Positions 41,939 to 49,936 of a stretch of DNA of 64,000 bases are shown piece by piece. Under the pieces are notes generated by a model. It did no database searches and was not told the DNA's origin. It was given only the letters and a program-made list of their open reading frames with translations. The position numbers were made by a program, and so were the translations under genes. Numbering within the stretch: the first letter of the stretch is position 1; every line of letters starts with the position of its first letter. Source of the stretch: Leadbettera azotonutricia ZAS-9 (GTDB taxonomy: Bacteria; Spirochaetota; Spirochaetia; Treponematales; Breznakiellaceae); contig NC_015577.1 in the NCBI RefSeq assembly GCF_000214355.1, positions 1,054,001 to 1,118,000 of the forward strand. The letters run 5' to 3'.

Positions 41939-43144
41939 TCACCCCTTCAGCCTCGCCAGCCTTCTGCATGCCTCTTCGATATCCGCCCGGTGTCCAAAAG
42001 CCGAGAAGCGTATAAAGGACTGGCCCGCAGGCCCGAAGCCCGAGCCCGGCGTGGTAACCACCTGGCATTTTTCGAGTATCTCCGCAAAGACTTCCCAACT
42101 GTCCCTGCCGGGGAACCGTGCCCAGATGTAGGGCGAATTGTCCCCGCCCACACAGGCAATGCCAAGGCTTTGCACGGCTTCCCTGATGAGTTTTGCGCTG
42201 CCGAGATAAAAGTCGCAGAGTTCCTTCATTTCCTTGACGCCTTCGTCATCCAGGGCGGCCAATGCACCCCATTGGGCTATATTGGAAGCGCCGTTAAAAA
42301 TGGTGCCGCAGATCCGGGCCCAGTCGGCATTGACGCTTTCGCCCCCCGCATACTTGAGCTCTTTGGGGACTATGGTCCAGCCAAGGCGCACGCCGGTAAA
42401 GCCCGCTGGCTTCGAGAATGAATTAACTTCAATGGCGCATTCCCGTGCGCCCTCAATTTCGAATATGGATTTGGGCAGATTGGGGTCCCGCACATATTCT
42501 GCGTAGGCCGCGTCGAAGATAATTACAGTTCCTTTTTCCTTTGCGGCCTTCACCAATTCTGTTAATTGCACCCTGTTGGCTACAGCCCCTGTGGGGTTAT
42601 TGGGGGAACAAAAATAAAAGATACTGTCCGAGGGGAGTTTTGAAAGATCAGGAAAGTAATTATTTTCCGCTGTGCAGGGAAGGTACGCAATGCCTTCGTA
42701 TCCTGTCCCTGTCCATCCGTTTGCGGCGCCGATGAGCACCGACCCGTCCACATACACCGGGTATGAAGGGTCCTGTACCGCAACTTTAGTGCCTGCCCCA
42801 AAGAGAAGCTGGAGCCTCCCGATATCGCACTTGGCGCCGTCAGAAATAAATACTTCGTCTGGAGCAAACTTTCCCTGGTAAAACACTTTGGAAATCCGCT
42901 CCCGCAATTCAAGAAAGCCTTCGTCGGTATAGCCCAGGTAGCCTTCAACAGTGCCCAGCCTTTTCGCGCCTTCCGTAAGCCCCTTGTCAATATGGGGCAG
43001 TATGGGTTCGGTGGTGTTCCCCACCCCAAGGCTTATGATCTTTGCCTCCGGATGGGCCGCCGCGAATTCCCTTCGCCTCTTGGCGATTTCCGGGAAGAGA
43101 TAGCCTGCTTTAATGTTGGCAATGCACTTGTTCCGCTTAATCAT
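41939..43144 (-). CDS. dapL: LL-diaminopimelate aminotransferase
   Basis: A 401-residue class I/II aminotransferase. I start it at the ATG at 43144 (AAGGAG 6 bases before), giving the DapL N-terminus NIKAGYLFPEIAKRR and GVGNTTEPI. The PLP lysine is in EVNSFSKPAGFTGVRLGWT; other marks are FCSPNNPTGAVANR and FDAAYAEY. It converts tetrahydrodipicolinate straight to LL-diaminopimelate, bypassing the acylated route, and is common in spirochaetes. It has its own promoter and lies downstream of lysA. Confidence 0.93.
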   Translation of the reverse strand: MIKRNKCIANIKAGYLFPEIAKRRREFAAAHPEAKIISLGVGNTTEPILPHIDKGLTEGAKRLGTVEGYLGYTDEGFLELRERISKVFYQGKFAPDEVFISDGAKCDIGRLQLLFGAGTKVAVQDPSYPVYVDGSVLIGAANGWTGTGYEGIAYLPCTAENNYFPDLSKLPSDSIFYFCSPNNPTGAVANRVQLTELVKAAKEKGTVIIFDAAYAEYVRDPNLPKSIFEIEGARECAIEVNSFSKPAGFTGVRLGWTIVPKELKYAGGESVNADWARICGTIFNGASNIAQWGALAALDDEGVKEMKELCDFYLGSAKLIREAVQSLGIACVGGDNSPYIWARFPGRDSWEVFAEILEKCQVVTTPGSGFGPAGQSFIRFSAFGHRADIEEACRRLARLKG

Positions 43145-43161
43145 ACTCTTCTCCTTGCATA

Positions 43162-43190
43162 AACATACATACAAAAGATTTTAACCGCAA
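43162..43190 (-). promoter_or_regulatory. Predicted dapL promoter
   Basis: Minus strand: TTGCGG (43190-43185), a 17-base spacer, TATGTT (43167-43162), about 18 bases before the ATG. Confidence 0.45.
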
Positions 43191-43206
43191 AGTAAAAGAA
43201 AAACTA

Positions 43207-44481
43207 TTAGAATTCCTTTACCCCGTTTAAGTCTATTGTTGCGAAGTAGTCTTCCACTGTCTCTGCTCTGCGTATCTGCTTGATAGTACCATCGCTGCGA
43301 AGCAATAGTTCTCCGCAGCGGAGTTTGCCGTTGTAGTTGAATCCCATGGCCCTGCCGTGGGCGCCTGCATCGTGGATTACCACAAAGTCGCCGGTGTTCT
43401 CGCTGGTGCATATTTTAGGGAGTTTGCGCTGGACTGCGAATTTGTCGTTGTTCTCGCAGAGGCTGCCTACCACATCGTAAGTTTCGGTGAGCGGGGCGTT
43501 TTCCTTGCCTGGTATGGTGATGTGATGGTATGCCCCGTAGAGAGCGGGGCGCATGAGGTCGGCCATGGAGGCGTCCAGGGCTATGTATTCGCGGTAGATA
43601 TGTTTGGAATGTATGGCCCTGGCGACGAGCCAGCCGTAAGGGCCGGTGACGGGCCTTCCGTATTCGGTGTGGATTTCGAGTTTGAGCCCCGAGGGGGCAA
43701 CGATTTCATCGTAGAGCTTTTTTAGGCCCGAAGCCAAACTGTCCCAGCTGACGGCTTCCTGCTCGGGTTTGTAGGGTATGCCGAGGCCCCCGCCGAGGTT
43801 TACGAATTCTATGCCTATGCCGGTTTTGTTTTTTATCTCTACTGCAAGCTCAAAAAGGAGGCGACCGGTTTCGAGGTGGTAGTCGAGGCTGAGTTCGTTG
43901 GAGGCTACCATGGTGTGGAGGCCGAAGCGTTTCACTCCCTTTTGCTTCAGGAGCTTGTACCCGTCGAAAAGCTGTTCCCGGGTAAAGCCGTACTTGGCTT
44001 CTTCGGGCTTGCCGATGATGGCATTGCCTTCCTTGAGAGGGCCGGGGTTATAGCGGCACGAAACCAATTCGGGGAGGCCGCCGGCAAGGCTTTTTTCCAC
44101 ATATTCAATGTGGGTAAAATCATCAAGGTTGATGATGGCCCCAAGTTCCCTTGCTTTGATGTACTCCTTTGCGGGGGTCTCGTTGGAAGTGAGCATGATC
44201 GCTTCTGTCTTCATGCCTGACATATCCGCGAGGAGCAGCTCGGGCAGGCTGGAGCAATCCGCGCCAAAACCTTCACTTTCGAGGATTTTCAGGATGTAGG
44301 GATTTGGCAGGGCCTTTACCGCGAAATGCTCTTTGTAACCGGGAAACACCGAGAAGGCTTTTTTAATGGCCTGGGCGTTTCTTCGAATGGCCGCCTCGTC
44401 GTAAACATAAAAGGGTGTGGGGTACGTCTTTGCCAATTCTTCAAGCTGCGCCCTGGTGAGGGGAAAAGACTTTACGCTCAT
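43207..44481 (-). CDS. lysA: Diaminopimelate decarboxylase
   Basis: A 424-residue fold-III PLP decarboxylase that makes lysine from meso-diaminopimelate. The PLP lysine is in HFAVKALPNPYIL, with GLHTMVA, the glycine loop FVNLGGGLGIPY, and the C-terminal dimer-interface pair SLCENND and YNGKLRCGELLLR. Two positions differ from the textbook family: the EPGR motif is EYGR, and CESGD is CENND. These match a divergent LysA branch, so I keep the assignment but note the related decarboxylases that act on other amino acids. Its start overlaps the asd stop by four bases. Confidence 0.85.
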   Translation of the reverse strand: MSVKSFPLTRAQLEELAKTYPTPFYVYDEAAIRRNAQAIKKAFSVFPGYKEHFAVKALPNPYILKILESEGFGADCSSLPELLLADMSGMKTEAIMLTSNETPAKEYIKARELGAIINLDDFTHIEYVEKSLAGGLPELVSCRYNPGPLKEGNAIIGKPEEAKYGFTREQLFDGYKLLKQKGVKRFGLHTMVASNELSLDYHLETGRLLFELAVEIKNKTGIGIEFVNLGGGLGIPYKPEQEAVSWDSLASGLKKLYDEIVAPSGLKLEIHTEYGRPVTGPYGWLVARAIHSKHIYREYIALDASMADLMRPALYGAYHHITIPGKENAPLTETYDVVGSLCENNDKFAVQRKLPKICTSENTGDFVVIHDAGAHGRAMGFNYNGKLRCGELLLRSDGTIKQIRRAETVEDYFATIDLNGVKEF

Positions 44482-45578
44482 GAAATGTATCCTTTGCTTT
44501 TTAGCAGTTCCGCGTTTAATATGCCGCCACCTGCCGCGCCGCGCACGGTATTGTGGGAGAGGCCCACGAAACGGAGGTCGAAGATGTTGCAGGGGCGTAT
44601 GCGGCCCACGCTTACCGCCATGGCCTTGTCGGCGTCCCGATCTTTGCGGGGCTGGGGCCTGTTGTTTTCTTCCCTTATAATGATGGGCTGTTTGGGCGCC
44701 ATGGGGAGATTCAGCTCCTGGGGGAGGCTTTTAAAGTCGGCCCAGATTCTTTTCACTTCTTCTATAGAAGGCTTCCTGTCGCCGAACTCCAGGGAGACGC
44801 AGGCTGTGTGCCCGTCAATCACCGGCACCCGGTTGCAGTGGGCGCTGATCTTGGGGAAGGCCGCGTTCACAAAAGCACCGCCTTCGATGGCGCCCAGGAT
44901 TTTGAGTGGCTCCTGCTCGGATTTTTCTTCCTCTCCGCCTATGTAGGGCACCACGTTGTCTATCATGTCGATGCTGGCAGGGCCAGGGTAGCCTGCGCCT
45001 GAAACCGCCTGCATGGTGGTAACAATGAGCCGCTTGATTTCATAGCCTGCGCGAATCAAGGCGTACACCGGTGTTGTATAACTTTGTATCGAACAGTTGG
45101 GCTTTACCGCGATAAAGCCCTTGTCCCAGCCCCGCTTTTTTCTCTGGGCAGGAATGATGTCCGCATGATGGGGGTTGACTTCGGATATAAGCACCGGCAC
45201 GTCGTCTGTCCACCGGTGAGCGGAGGCATTGGAGATAACCGGAATGCCCGCCGCGGCATAGCTGTCTTCAAGCGCGCGGATTTCATCCTTCCCCATTTCG
45301 AGGGCAGAGAAAACAAAGGCGCAGCTGCCCGCTTTGGCTGCGGCCCTGGCCTGGGAAACATCATTTGCATCGGCAACCACAAGTTCCCCTACAGAGGGCG
45401 TGTATGCCCTGGCAAGCTGCCATCTGCCGTCTACGGCTTCTTTGTATTTTTTGCCGGCGGATCGGGGGGAAGCCGCCACAAAACGGACTTCAAACCAGGG
45501 GTGATCATTGAGAAGGGCAATGTAATTCTGCCCGACCATGCCGGTGGCGCCCAGGACACCTACGGGGATCTTGTTCAT
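44478..45578 (-). CDS. asd: Aspartate-semialdehyde dehydrogenase
   Basis: A 366-residue enzyme of the archaeal/fungal-type ASADH branch. It has the NADP-binding GVLGATGMVGQNYIALL, the catalytic cysteine in KPNCSIQSYTTP, and the active-site histidine region NRVPVIDGHTACVSLEF. It reduces aspartyl phosphate to the semialdehyde that DapA uses. AAGGAG precedes the ATG. It overlaps lysA by four bases. Confidence 0.92.
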   Translation of the reverse strand: MNKIPVGVLGATGMVGQNYIALLNDHPWFEVRFVAASPRSAGKKYKEAVDGRWQLARAYTPSVGELVVADANDVSQARAAAKAGSCAFVFSALEMGKDEIRALEDSYAAAGIPVISNASAHRWTDDVPVLISEVNPHHADIIPAQRKKRGWDKGFIAVKPNCSIQSYTTPVYALIRAGYEIKRLIVTTMQAVSGAGYPGPASIDMIDNVVPYIGGEEEKSEQEPLKILGAIEGGAFVNAAFPKISAHCNRVPVIDGHTACVSLEFGDRKPSIEEVKRIWADFKSLPQELNLPMAPKQPIIIREENNRPQPRKDRDADKAMAVSVGRIRPCNIFDLRFVGLSHNTVRGAAGGGILNAELLKSKGYIS

Positions 45579-45664
45579 CGGAAACTCCTTAAAGCTGATA
45601 GCATTTTAGCGGGAAAGGGCATGCAAGTATAGACGCGAAGCGGATCGAGGTTTTAAAATGGGCT

Positions 45665-46126
45665 ATGGCTCCAAATAGAAATCAAAGCCCCGAAGAATTC
45701 TGGCTGGAATATGAAAAGCAGATAGGCGAAAAAGTTCTTGCCTTTTCGCTGGGGCAGTACGTATCGGGCTGGGCAGACGAAGACAGTCCCTTTTGGGGCC
45801 TCCTCATAGCCACAGCAGGCGGCTTCCGGTTTCATCATTTTCCCAACGAAAATTGGATCTCGGCGGCTGTCAGAATCACCAGAGGCGGGGATGGCCCCAA
45901 AGAAGTTGCCATGTTTATCCCCAAAGAAAAAATCGTCTCGGTGGAGATAAAGGCCGAAAAATCTTTTCTGAAGAGGCTGTTCTTTTCCCGCCCTCCCCGG
46001 CTTGTCATTCATTATGCCAATGACAATGGGGAGGAGGCTGTGTTTGTCGCAGAGGGGGATGAAAAGGTCAGGACGATTGCGGAAAAACTTACGGCTTTAG
46101 ATGCCCTCCAAATTACACCGTCTTAA
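45665..46126 (+). CDS. Hypothetical protein, PH-like or regulatory fold possible
   Basis: A 153-residue soluble protein on the opposite strand to the lysine genes around it. No signal or membrane segment. It reads NQSPEEFWLEYEKQIGEKVLAFSLG, GLLIATAGGFRFHHFP, and a strand-rich middle with IPKEKIVSVEIKAEKSFLKRLFF, like a small beta-barrel binding membranes or nucleotides, but I do not recognise a family. Its end overlaps the end of dapA by 14 bases. It splits the lysine cluster into two transcripts. Confidence 0.6.
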   Translation: MAPNRNQSPEEFWLEYEKQIGEKVLAFSLGQYVSGWADEDSPFWGLLIATAGGFRFHHFPNENWISAAVRITRGGDGPKEVAMFIPKEKIVSVEIKAEKSFLKRLFFSRPPRLVIHYANDNGEEAVFVAEGDEKVRTIAEKLTALDALQITPS

Positions 46127-47018
46127 TCCCCAGCCCATGCATGGCGGTTTTAAGCGCTTCTTCGCTTGCCCCGGAAATGGGTCCCAGGGGAAGGCGCGTA
46201 GGCCCGCCGGGCAGTCCTGCCCATGTTAGCGCCAGCTTGATGGGCGCAGGATTGGTTTCGATAAATGCTGCTTTGACAAAGGCAAGGAGTTCAAAATGAA
46301 GCTTCCTGCCTTCTTCGTAATCCCCGGCAAGGCAGGCCCTGCACAAGGCTTTAACCTTTGCGGGGACCAGGTTTGAAACAACCGATATAACCCCGTCGCC
46401 CCCCAAAGCCATGAGGGGAAGGGCCATGGCGTCATCGCCCGAAAACACCGTAAAGGGGTTGGCAGTGTTTCTGCGGGGCACAGCGATAGAATTGATGATG
46501 TCCCCTATCTGCCCAAGATCCCCGGACGATTCCTTGACACCTGCTATGCCGGGAATTTTGGCTATCCTTTCCATCAATGACGCAGGTATGTTCCTCCCCG
46601 TCCTTGAGGCGATATTGTAAACCACCACAGGGATGCCCACAGCGGCGGCAGCTTCAAAATGGGCGGCAAGCCCCGAATCATTTGGCTTGTTGTAATAGGG
46701 GGTTACCACCAGCGCCGCGTCCGCCCCCAGATCCTTTGCCCGCTTGGTATAAGCGACCATGTGCCTGGTATCGTTTGAACCAGTCCCTATGATGACGGGG
46801 ACCCTTCCCTTAACTTCTTCTACTGCGATTTTGATGAGCTTTTCTTCCTCGTCTTCGTCCAGGGTGGGGTTCTCCCCGGTAGTGCCCAGGGGAACCAGGC
46901 CGTCAATGCCCTGTTCAATCTGAAAATCGATGAGCTGCCGGAAACCGTCATAATCAACGCTGCCGTCTCCCTTCATGGGTGTTACCATGGCTGTAAAAGC
47001 GCCCTGTAACTTTATCAA
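46113..47018 (-). CDS. dapA: 4-hydroxy-tetrahydrodipicolinate synthase
   Basis: A 301-residue TIM-barrel enzyme condensing pyruvate with aspartate semialdehyde. Motifs: GAFTAMVTPM, PLGTTGENPTLDEDE, the catalytic tyrosine in VVYNIASRTG and the Schiff-base lysine in IAGVKESSGD. The start overlaps the dapB stop by four bases. The lysC-dapB-dapA order gives one transcript for the first steps of the pathway. Confidence 0.95.
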   Translation of the reverse strand: MIKLQGAFTAMVTPMKGDGSVDYDGFRQLIDFQIEQGIDGLVPLGTTGENPTLDEDEEEKLIKIAVEEVKGRVPVIIGTGSNDTRHMVAYTKRAKDLGADAALVVTPYYNKPNDSGLAAHFEAAAAVGIPVVVYNIASRTGRNIPASLMERIAKIPGIAGVKESSGDLGQIGDIINSIAVPRRNTANPFTVFSGDDAMALPLMALGGDGVISVVSNLVPAKVKALCRACLAGDYEEGRKLHFELLAFVKAAFIETNPAPIKLALTWAGLPGGPTRLPLGPISGASEEALKTAMHGLGIKTV

Positions 47019-47800
47019 TTTATGCTCCTGTTAAGAATATCCGCCAGCACATCATCCATGGTGTAAACACCGCTTCTTGAACCCAGCCATTCAGCTGCCA
47101 AAATCGCCCCTGCTGCCAGCCCTTCCCGGTTCCGTGCTGTATGGGTGATCTCAATGGTATCGGCCTGGGAATCGAATACAAGGGAATGAACCCCCGGCAC
47201 AGATCCTGCCCTGAGGCTTGCAAAATGCAATTCATCCGCCCGGGGCGGCCTGTCAAGTTTATCGTAAACCGCTTTTGTCTTCCGCTTCATGCGGGAAAGC
47301 ACTTTTTCTGCCAACGTGATGGCTGTCCCTGACGGGCTGTCCGCTTTTTTGTTATGGTGGACCTCGAAGCCTCCCACGTCATATTCGGCAAAGGGATCAA
47401 AAAGGGAAGCCGCATGGGCAGCAATCAGGTAAAAAAGATTCACCCCCAAAGAAAAATTCGAGGCCCAAAGCAGCGAAGCCCCCGCGGCATTCACCGCCGC
47501 GGTAATCTCAGGCAGTTTCGCGTACCAGCCTGTAGTCCCCACTGTTACCGGTATTTTATGCTCCGCAAGGAATTTGATGTTCTCAGGCGCAGTATCGGGC
47601 CTGGTAAACTCGATAGCCCCATCCGCCTGCCCCAATCCGCCCTTAAGCGCTTCCGCAAGCGACCCGTAAACCGGGGCTCCCGAGTCCGCCGTTCCCTTTA
47701 CAAAAGGATCGATTACCGCAGCAATGCTGTGCCCTTTCTCCAGTGCCCGGGCTTCCAGGATGCGCCCCATCTTTCCGTATCCAACCAATGCCAGCTTCAT
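47015..47800 (-). CDS. dapB: 4-hydroxy-tetrahydrodipicolinate reductase
   Basis: A 261-residue reductase with N-terminal nucleotide-binding LALVGYGKMGRILE, the substrate motif EVHHNKKADSPSGTA, and TVGTTGWY. It reduces the DapA product to tetrahydrodipicolinate. It lies 9 bases after lysC and overlaps dapA. Confidence 0.94.
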   Translation of the reverse strand: MKLALVGYGKMGRILEARALEKGHSIAAVIDPFVKGTADSGAPVYGSLAEALKGGLGQADGAIEFTRPDTAPENIKFLAEHKIPVTVGTTGWYAKLPEITAAVNAAGASLLWASNFSLGVNLFYLIAAHAASLFDPFAEYDVGGFEVHHNKKADSPSGTAITLAEKVLSRMKRKTKAVYDKLDRPPRADELHFASLRAGSVPGVHSLVFDSQADTIEITHTARNREGLAAGAILAAEWLGSRSGVYTMDDVLADILNRSIN

Positions 47801-47809
47801 AAAGTCCCC

Positions 47810-49150
47810 TTATATTTTCCCTTCAAAGAAATCCCCATGCAGGGCTTTTACAACTTCCGCAGCTTCGCTGTCATCGACAATAAAGGAGATATTCACTTTG
47901 CTGGCCCCCTGGGAAACCATTTGCACTCTTACACCTAATAATTCGCAGGTACGGAAAGAGCGGGCCAAAATTTCCGAGGATCTCTGCACATTGCCAATAA
48001 TAGTGACAATGGCCTTGCCGGTTTTTATGTCTATGCTTGCAATGCGCGCAATATCCTTTTTAAGCACTGTAAGATCGTGAACCGCGTCCAGGGTAAGGGA
48101 TACCGACACCTCGCTGGTCGCTACCATGTCCACCGAAAGGTTGTGCTTCGCGAAGCACGAAAAAACCTCGGCCAAAAACCCGTACTGGCCCAGCATGCGG
48201 GTAGACACAATATCCACCAGGGTGACATTCTTGCGGGAAGTAATGGCCTGGATGGGGCTTACCTTTTTCCCCAATGTAGAAACAATGCGCGTTCCCGGGG
48301 CGCTTGGATTATAGGAATTCTTGACCAGCACCGGAGTGCCTGTTTTTATGCAGGGCTGCATGGCCCGGGGGTGCAGCACCTGTGCGCCAAAGTAGGCAAG
48401 CTCGGCGGCCGCCTCGTAGGTTACCATCTCCACGGGCTTCGCCTCTTTTACCAGCCTCGGGTCGGCAGTGAGTATGCCGTCCACATCCTTCCAGACCTGG
48501 GCTTCCTCAGCCTTGCAACTTGCGGCAATCATGGTGGCCGAAAGGTCCGATCCGCCCCGCCCCAAAGTAGTGATATTGCTGTTCACATCCTGGGCGATAA
48601 AACCCGTAACCACAGGCAACACACCCTCTTCGACAAGGGGCAGGATTTTTTCGGGAATAAGTTCCCAGCTCTCTTTGATAAGTTCAGCCTGGGTAAAGCT
48701 GGAATCCGAGATAAAGCCCAGATCCCAGGCGTCAAAAGCCCTGGCGTTAATATGGATACTTTCGAGATACGCAGACGCAACGCGCACCGAAAGCCTCTCC
48801 CCAAAGGACACAAGGTAATCCTTGGTCCTGGGCGTCAATTCCCTGATAAGCGAAATCCCCGAAAGGAGGCTCTTAAGCTCAGCCAAAAGAGGCTCTATAT
48901 CTTTCTGCGCCCTTGCCGGCAGTTTAAGTTCTTTGATAGTAGCAAGATGGAGCTGTTCAACCCTCTCCACCGACACCGTGCCCTTGCGGAACGCGTCATT
49001 GGCCGCTTCAAGGAGGTGATCCGTCGTATCCCCCATGGCCGAAAGCACCAGCACGGGCTTCCTTTCCAGCTGGGTCTTCACGATCTCCGCCATATGCCGG
49101 AGCCGTTCCGCGTTCGCCACGGAACTCCCCCCAAACTTCATCACAATCAT
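47810..49150 (-). CDS. lysC: Aspartate kinase, monofunctional
   Basis: A 446-residue aspartokinase: IVMKFGGSSVANAERL, the phosphate loop GRGGSDLSATMIA, DVDGILTADPRLV, and two C-terminal ACT domains (about 310-446) that normally bind lysine for feedback control. It commits aspartate to lysine (and threonine/methionine). It heads the lysC-dapB-dapA unit. The ATG sits 6 bases after a consensus -10 box and lacks a Shine-Dalgarno sequence. There is no room for a lysine riboswitch in a leader. Confidence 0.94.
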   Translation of the reverse strand: MIVMKFGGSSVANAERLRHMAEIVKTQLERKPVLVLSAMGDTTDHLLEAANDAFRKGTVSVERVEQLHLATIKELKLPARAQKDIEPLLAELKSLLSGISLIRELTPRTKDYLVSFGERLSVRVASAYLESIHINARAFDAWDLGFISDSSFTQAELIKESWELIPEKILPLVEEGVLPVVTGFIAQDVNSNITTLGRGGSDLSATMIAASCKAEEAQVWKDVDGILTADPRLVKEAKPVEMVTYEAAAELAYFGAQVLHPRAMQPCIKTGTPVLVKNSYNPSAPGTRIVSTLGKKVSPIQAITSRKNVTLVDIVSTRMLGQYGFLAEVFSCFAKHNLSVDMVATSEVSVSLTLDAVHDLTVLKKDIARIASIDIKTGKAIVTIIGNVQRSSEILARSFRTCELLGVRVQMVSQGASKVNISFIVDDSEAAEVVKALHGDFFEGKI

Positions 49151-49156
49151 GGAGGC

Positions 49157-49185
49157 AGTATATAAAAAACTGTATAAATATGCAA
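49157..49185 (-). promoter_or_regulatory. lysC promoter, predicted to give a leaderless mRNA
   Basis: Minus strand: TTGCAT (49185-49180), exactly 17 bases, TATACT (49162-49157), then GCCTCC and the ATG. Transcription should start at the A or T of the start codon. GCCTCC is the complement of a Shine-Dalgarno, not one. Confidence 0.65.
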
Positions 49186-49304
49186 CTTTGGATGAGGGGC
49201 GCAGAATACGCCCGAAGGAACCCCTAATTATGGAAGGTTTTTGATAATACTACAGGCTACGCATTCATCAATGCCGGGATGGCGGTATTTCAGCGGGTCA
49301 TACA

Positions 49305-49329
49305 AATATTCAGCTTAAAGCTGAATATT
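49305..49329. promoter_or_regulatory. 25-bp perfect palindrome, operator-like
   Basis: AATATTCAGCTT and AAGCTGAATATT (12-bp arms) around a single A. It lies about 90 bases before the broken toxin-antitoxin pair, so it could be that operon's operator. The lysC promoter is 120 bases away on the other side. The remainder of 49186-49419 contains no gene. Confidence 0.45.
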
Positions 49330-49353
49330 GCTGTTGCATCCTCTAAAACCATA

Positions 49354-49370
49354 GGCATAGCCTCTATGCC
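49354..49370. other. Short hairpin upstream of the toxin-antitoxin remnant
   Basis: GGCATAG, loop CCT, CTATGCC: a 7-bp stem with a three-base loop. No T tract follows, so its role is unknown. Confidence 0.35.
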
Positions 49371-49419
49371 CAGAGTGTAGTATATTCAAGGTGTGGTTGA
49401 TGAGGTACGGTGGTGATGA

Positions 49420-49598
49420 ATGATTATTCTTGATTCTGCGCGAAAACACGGCATAGCGGATCTTGATATGCTGGCGGTCATCGCGGAGCCCTATGTAATT
49501 GCCGAATTACGGGAAGCGCCAGCGGACAGTTTTTTGTCATACATGCGGATTTGATAACGCGAAAAAATGAAAAACTTCTTGAGGAGGTAGTGAAATGA
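49420..49598 (+). pseudogene. Broken toxin gene of a toxin-antitoxin-like pair
   Basis: The ATG at 49420 opens MIILDSARKHGIADLDML, the N-terminus of a small uncharacterised toxin-like family that begins SARKHGI and ends with VIHAD. The frame runs into TGA at 49552-49554 after 44 codons. The family's C-terminus, VIHADLITRKNEKLLEEVVK, is present in the +2 frame from 49536 to its stop at 49596-49598. The middle of about 30 codons is missing and the frame is shifted, so this is an internally deleted gene. Its old stop still overlaps the antitoxin ATG by four bases. Confidence 0.6.
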
Positions 49599-49807
49599 GT
49601 GATGATGCACGGGTGATTTGGAAAAAGGGCGGGGATCCAATGCCCGGCAAGGCCCAGCATGTGGTTGACGCGGCGCGGGGTGAACTGCTACTGAAAACAT
49701 TGCAGCTGCCGGAAGGGGTTGAAAACACCCTCAGATATAACGCCGATAAAGACGCGCAATCGGTTAATGACTATGTTTCCCGCATCCTGGTCGAGCGTTT
49801 AATATAG
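49595..49807 (+). CDS. Antitoxin-like small protein, partner of the broken toxin
   Basis: A 70-residue protein with GAGGAGG 8 bases before the ATG, overlapping the old toxin stop. It begins MSDDARVIWKKGGDPMPG and ends in a helical segment with SVNDYVSRILVERLI. Similar short acidic-then-helical proteins accompany the SARKHGI toxin family. The gene is intact although its partner is not. The 129 bases to the next gene contain nothing recognised. Confidence 0.6.
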   Translation: MSDDARVIWKKGGDPMPGKAQHVVDAARGELLLKTLQLPEGVENTLRYNADKDAQSVNDYVSRILVERLI

Positions 49808-49936
49808 GCGCCTATGCTTTCTTTAATTAAGAAGTGCATCTCATCCCTCCATCGGAACTTATACCCCTATAGTCAGCTCTTGGTCAAATTATTCTCCTGC
49901 TAGCAAGCTCTCCTTCCCTCATGCTAAGCTCCCCCT

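Noticed and set aside
49151-49420. A lysine riboswitch upstream of lysC
   Set aside because: The promoter lies directly at the start codon, leaving no transcribed leader, and no riboswitch-like core is seen.
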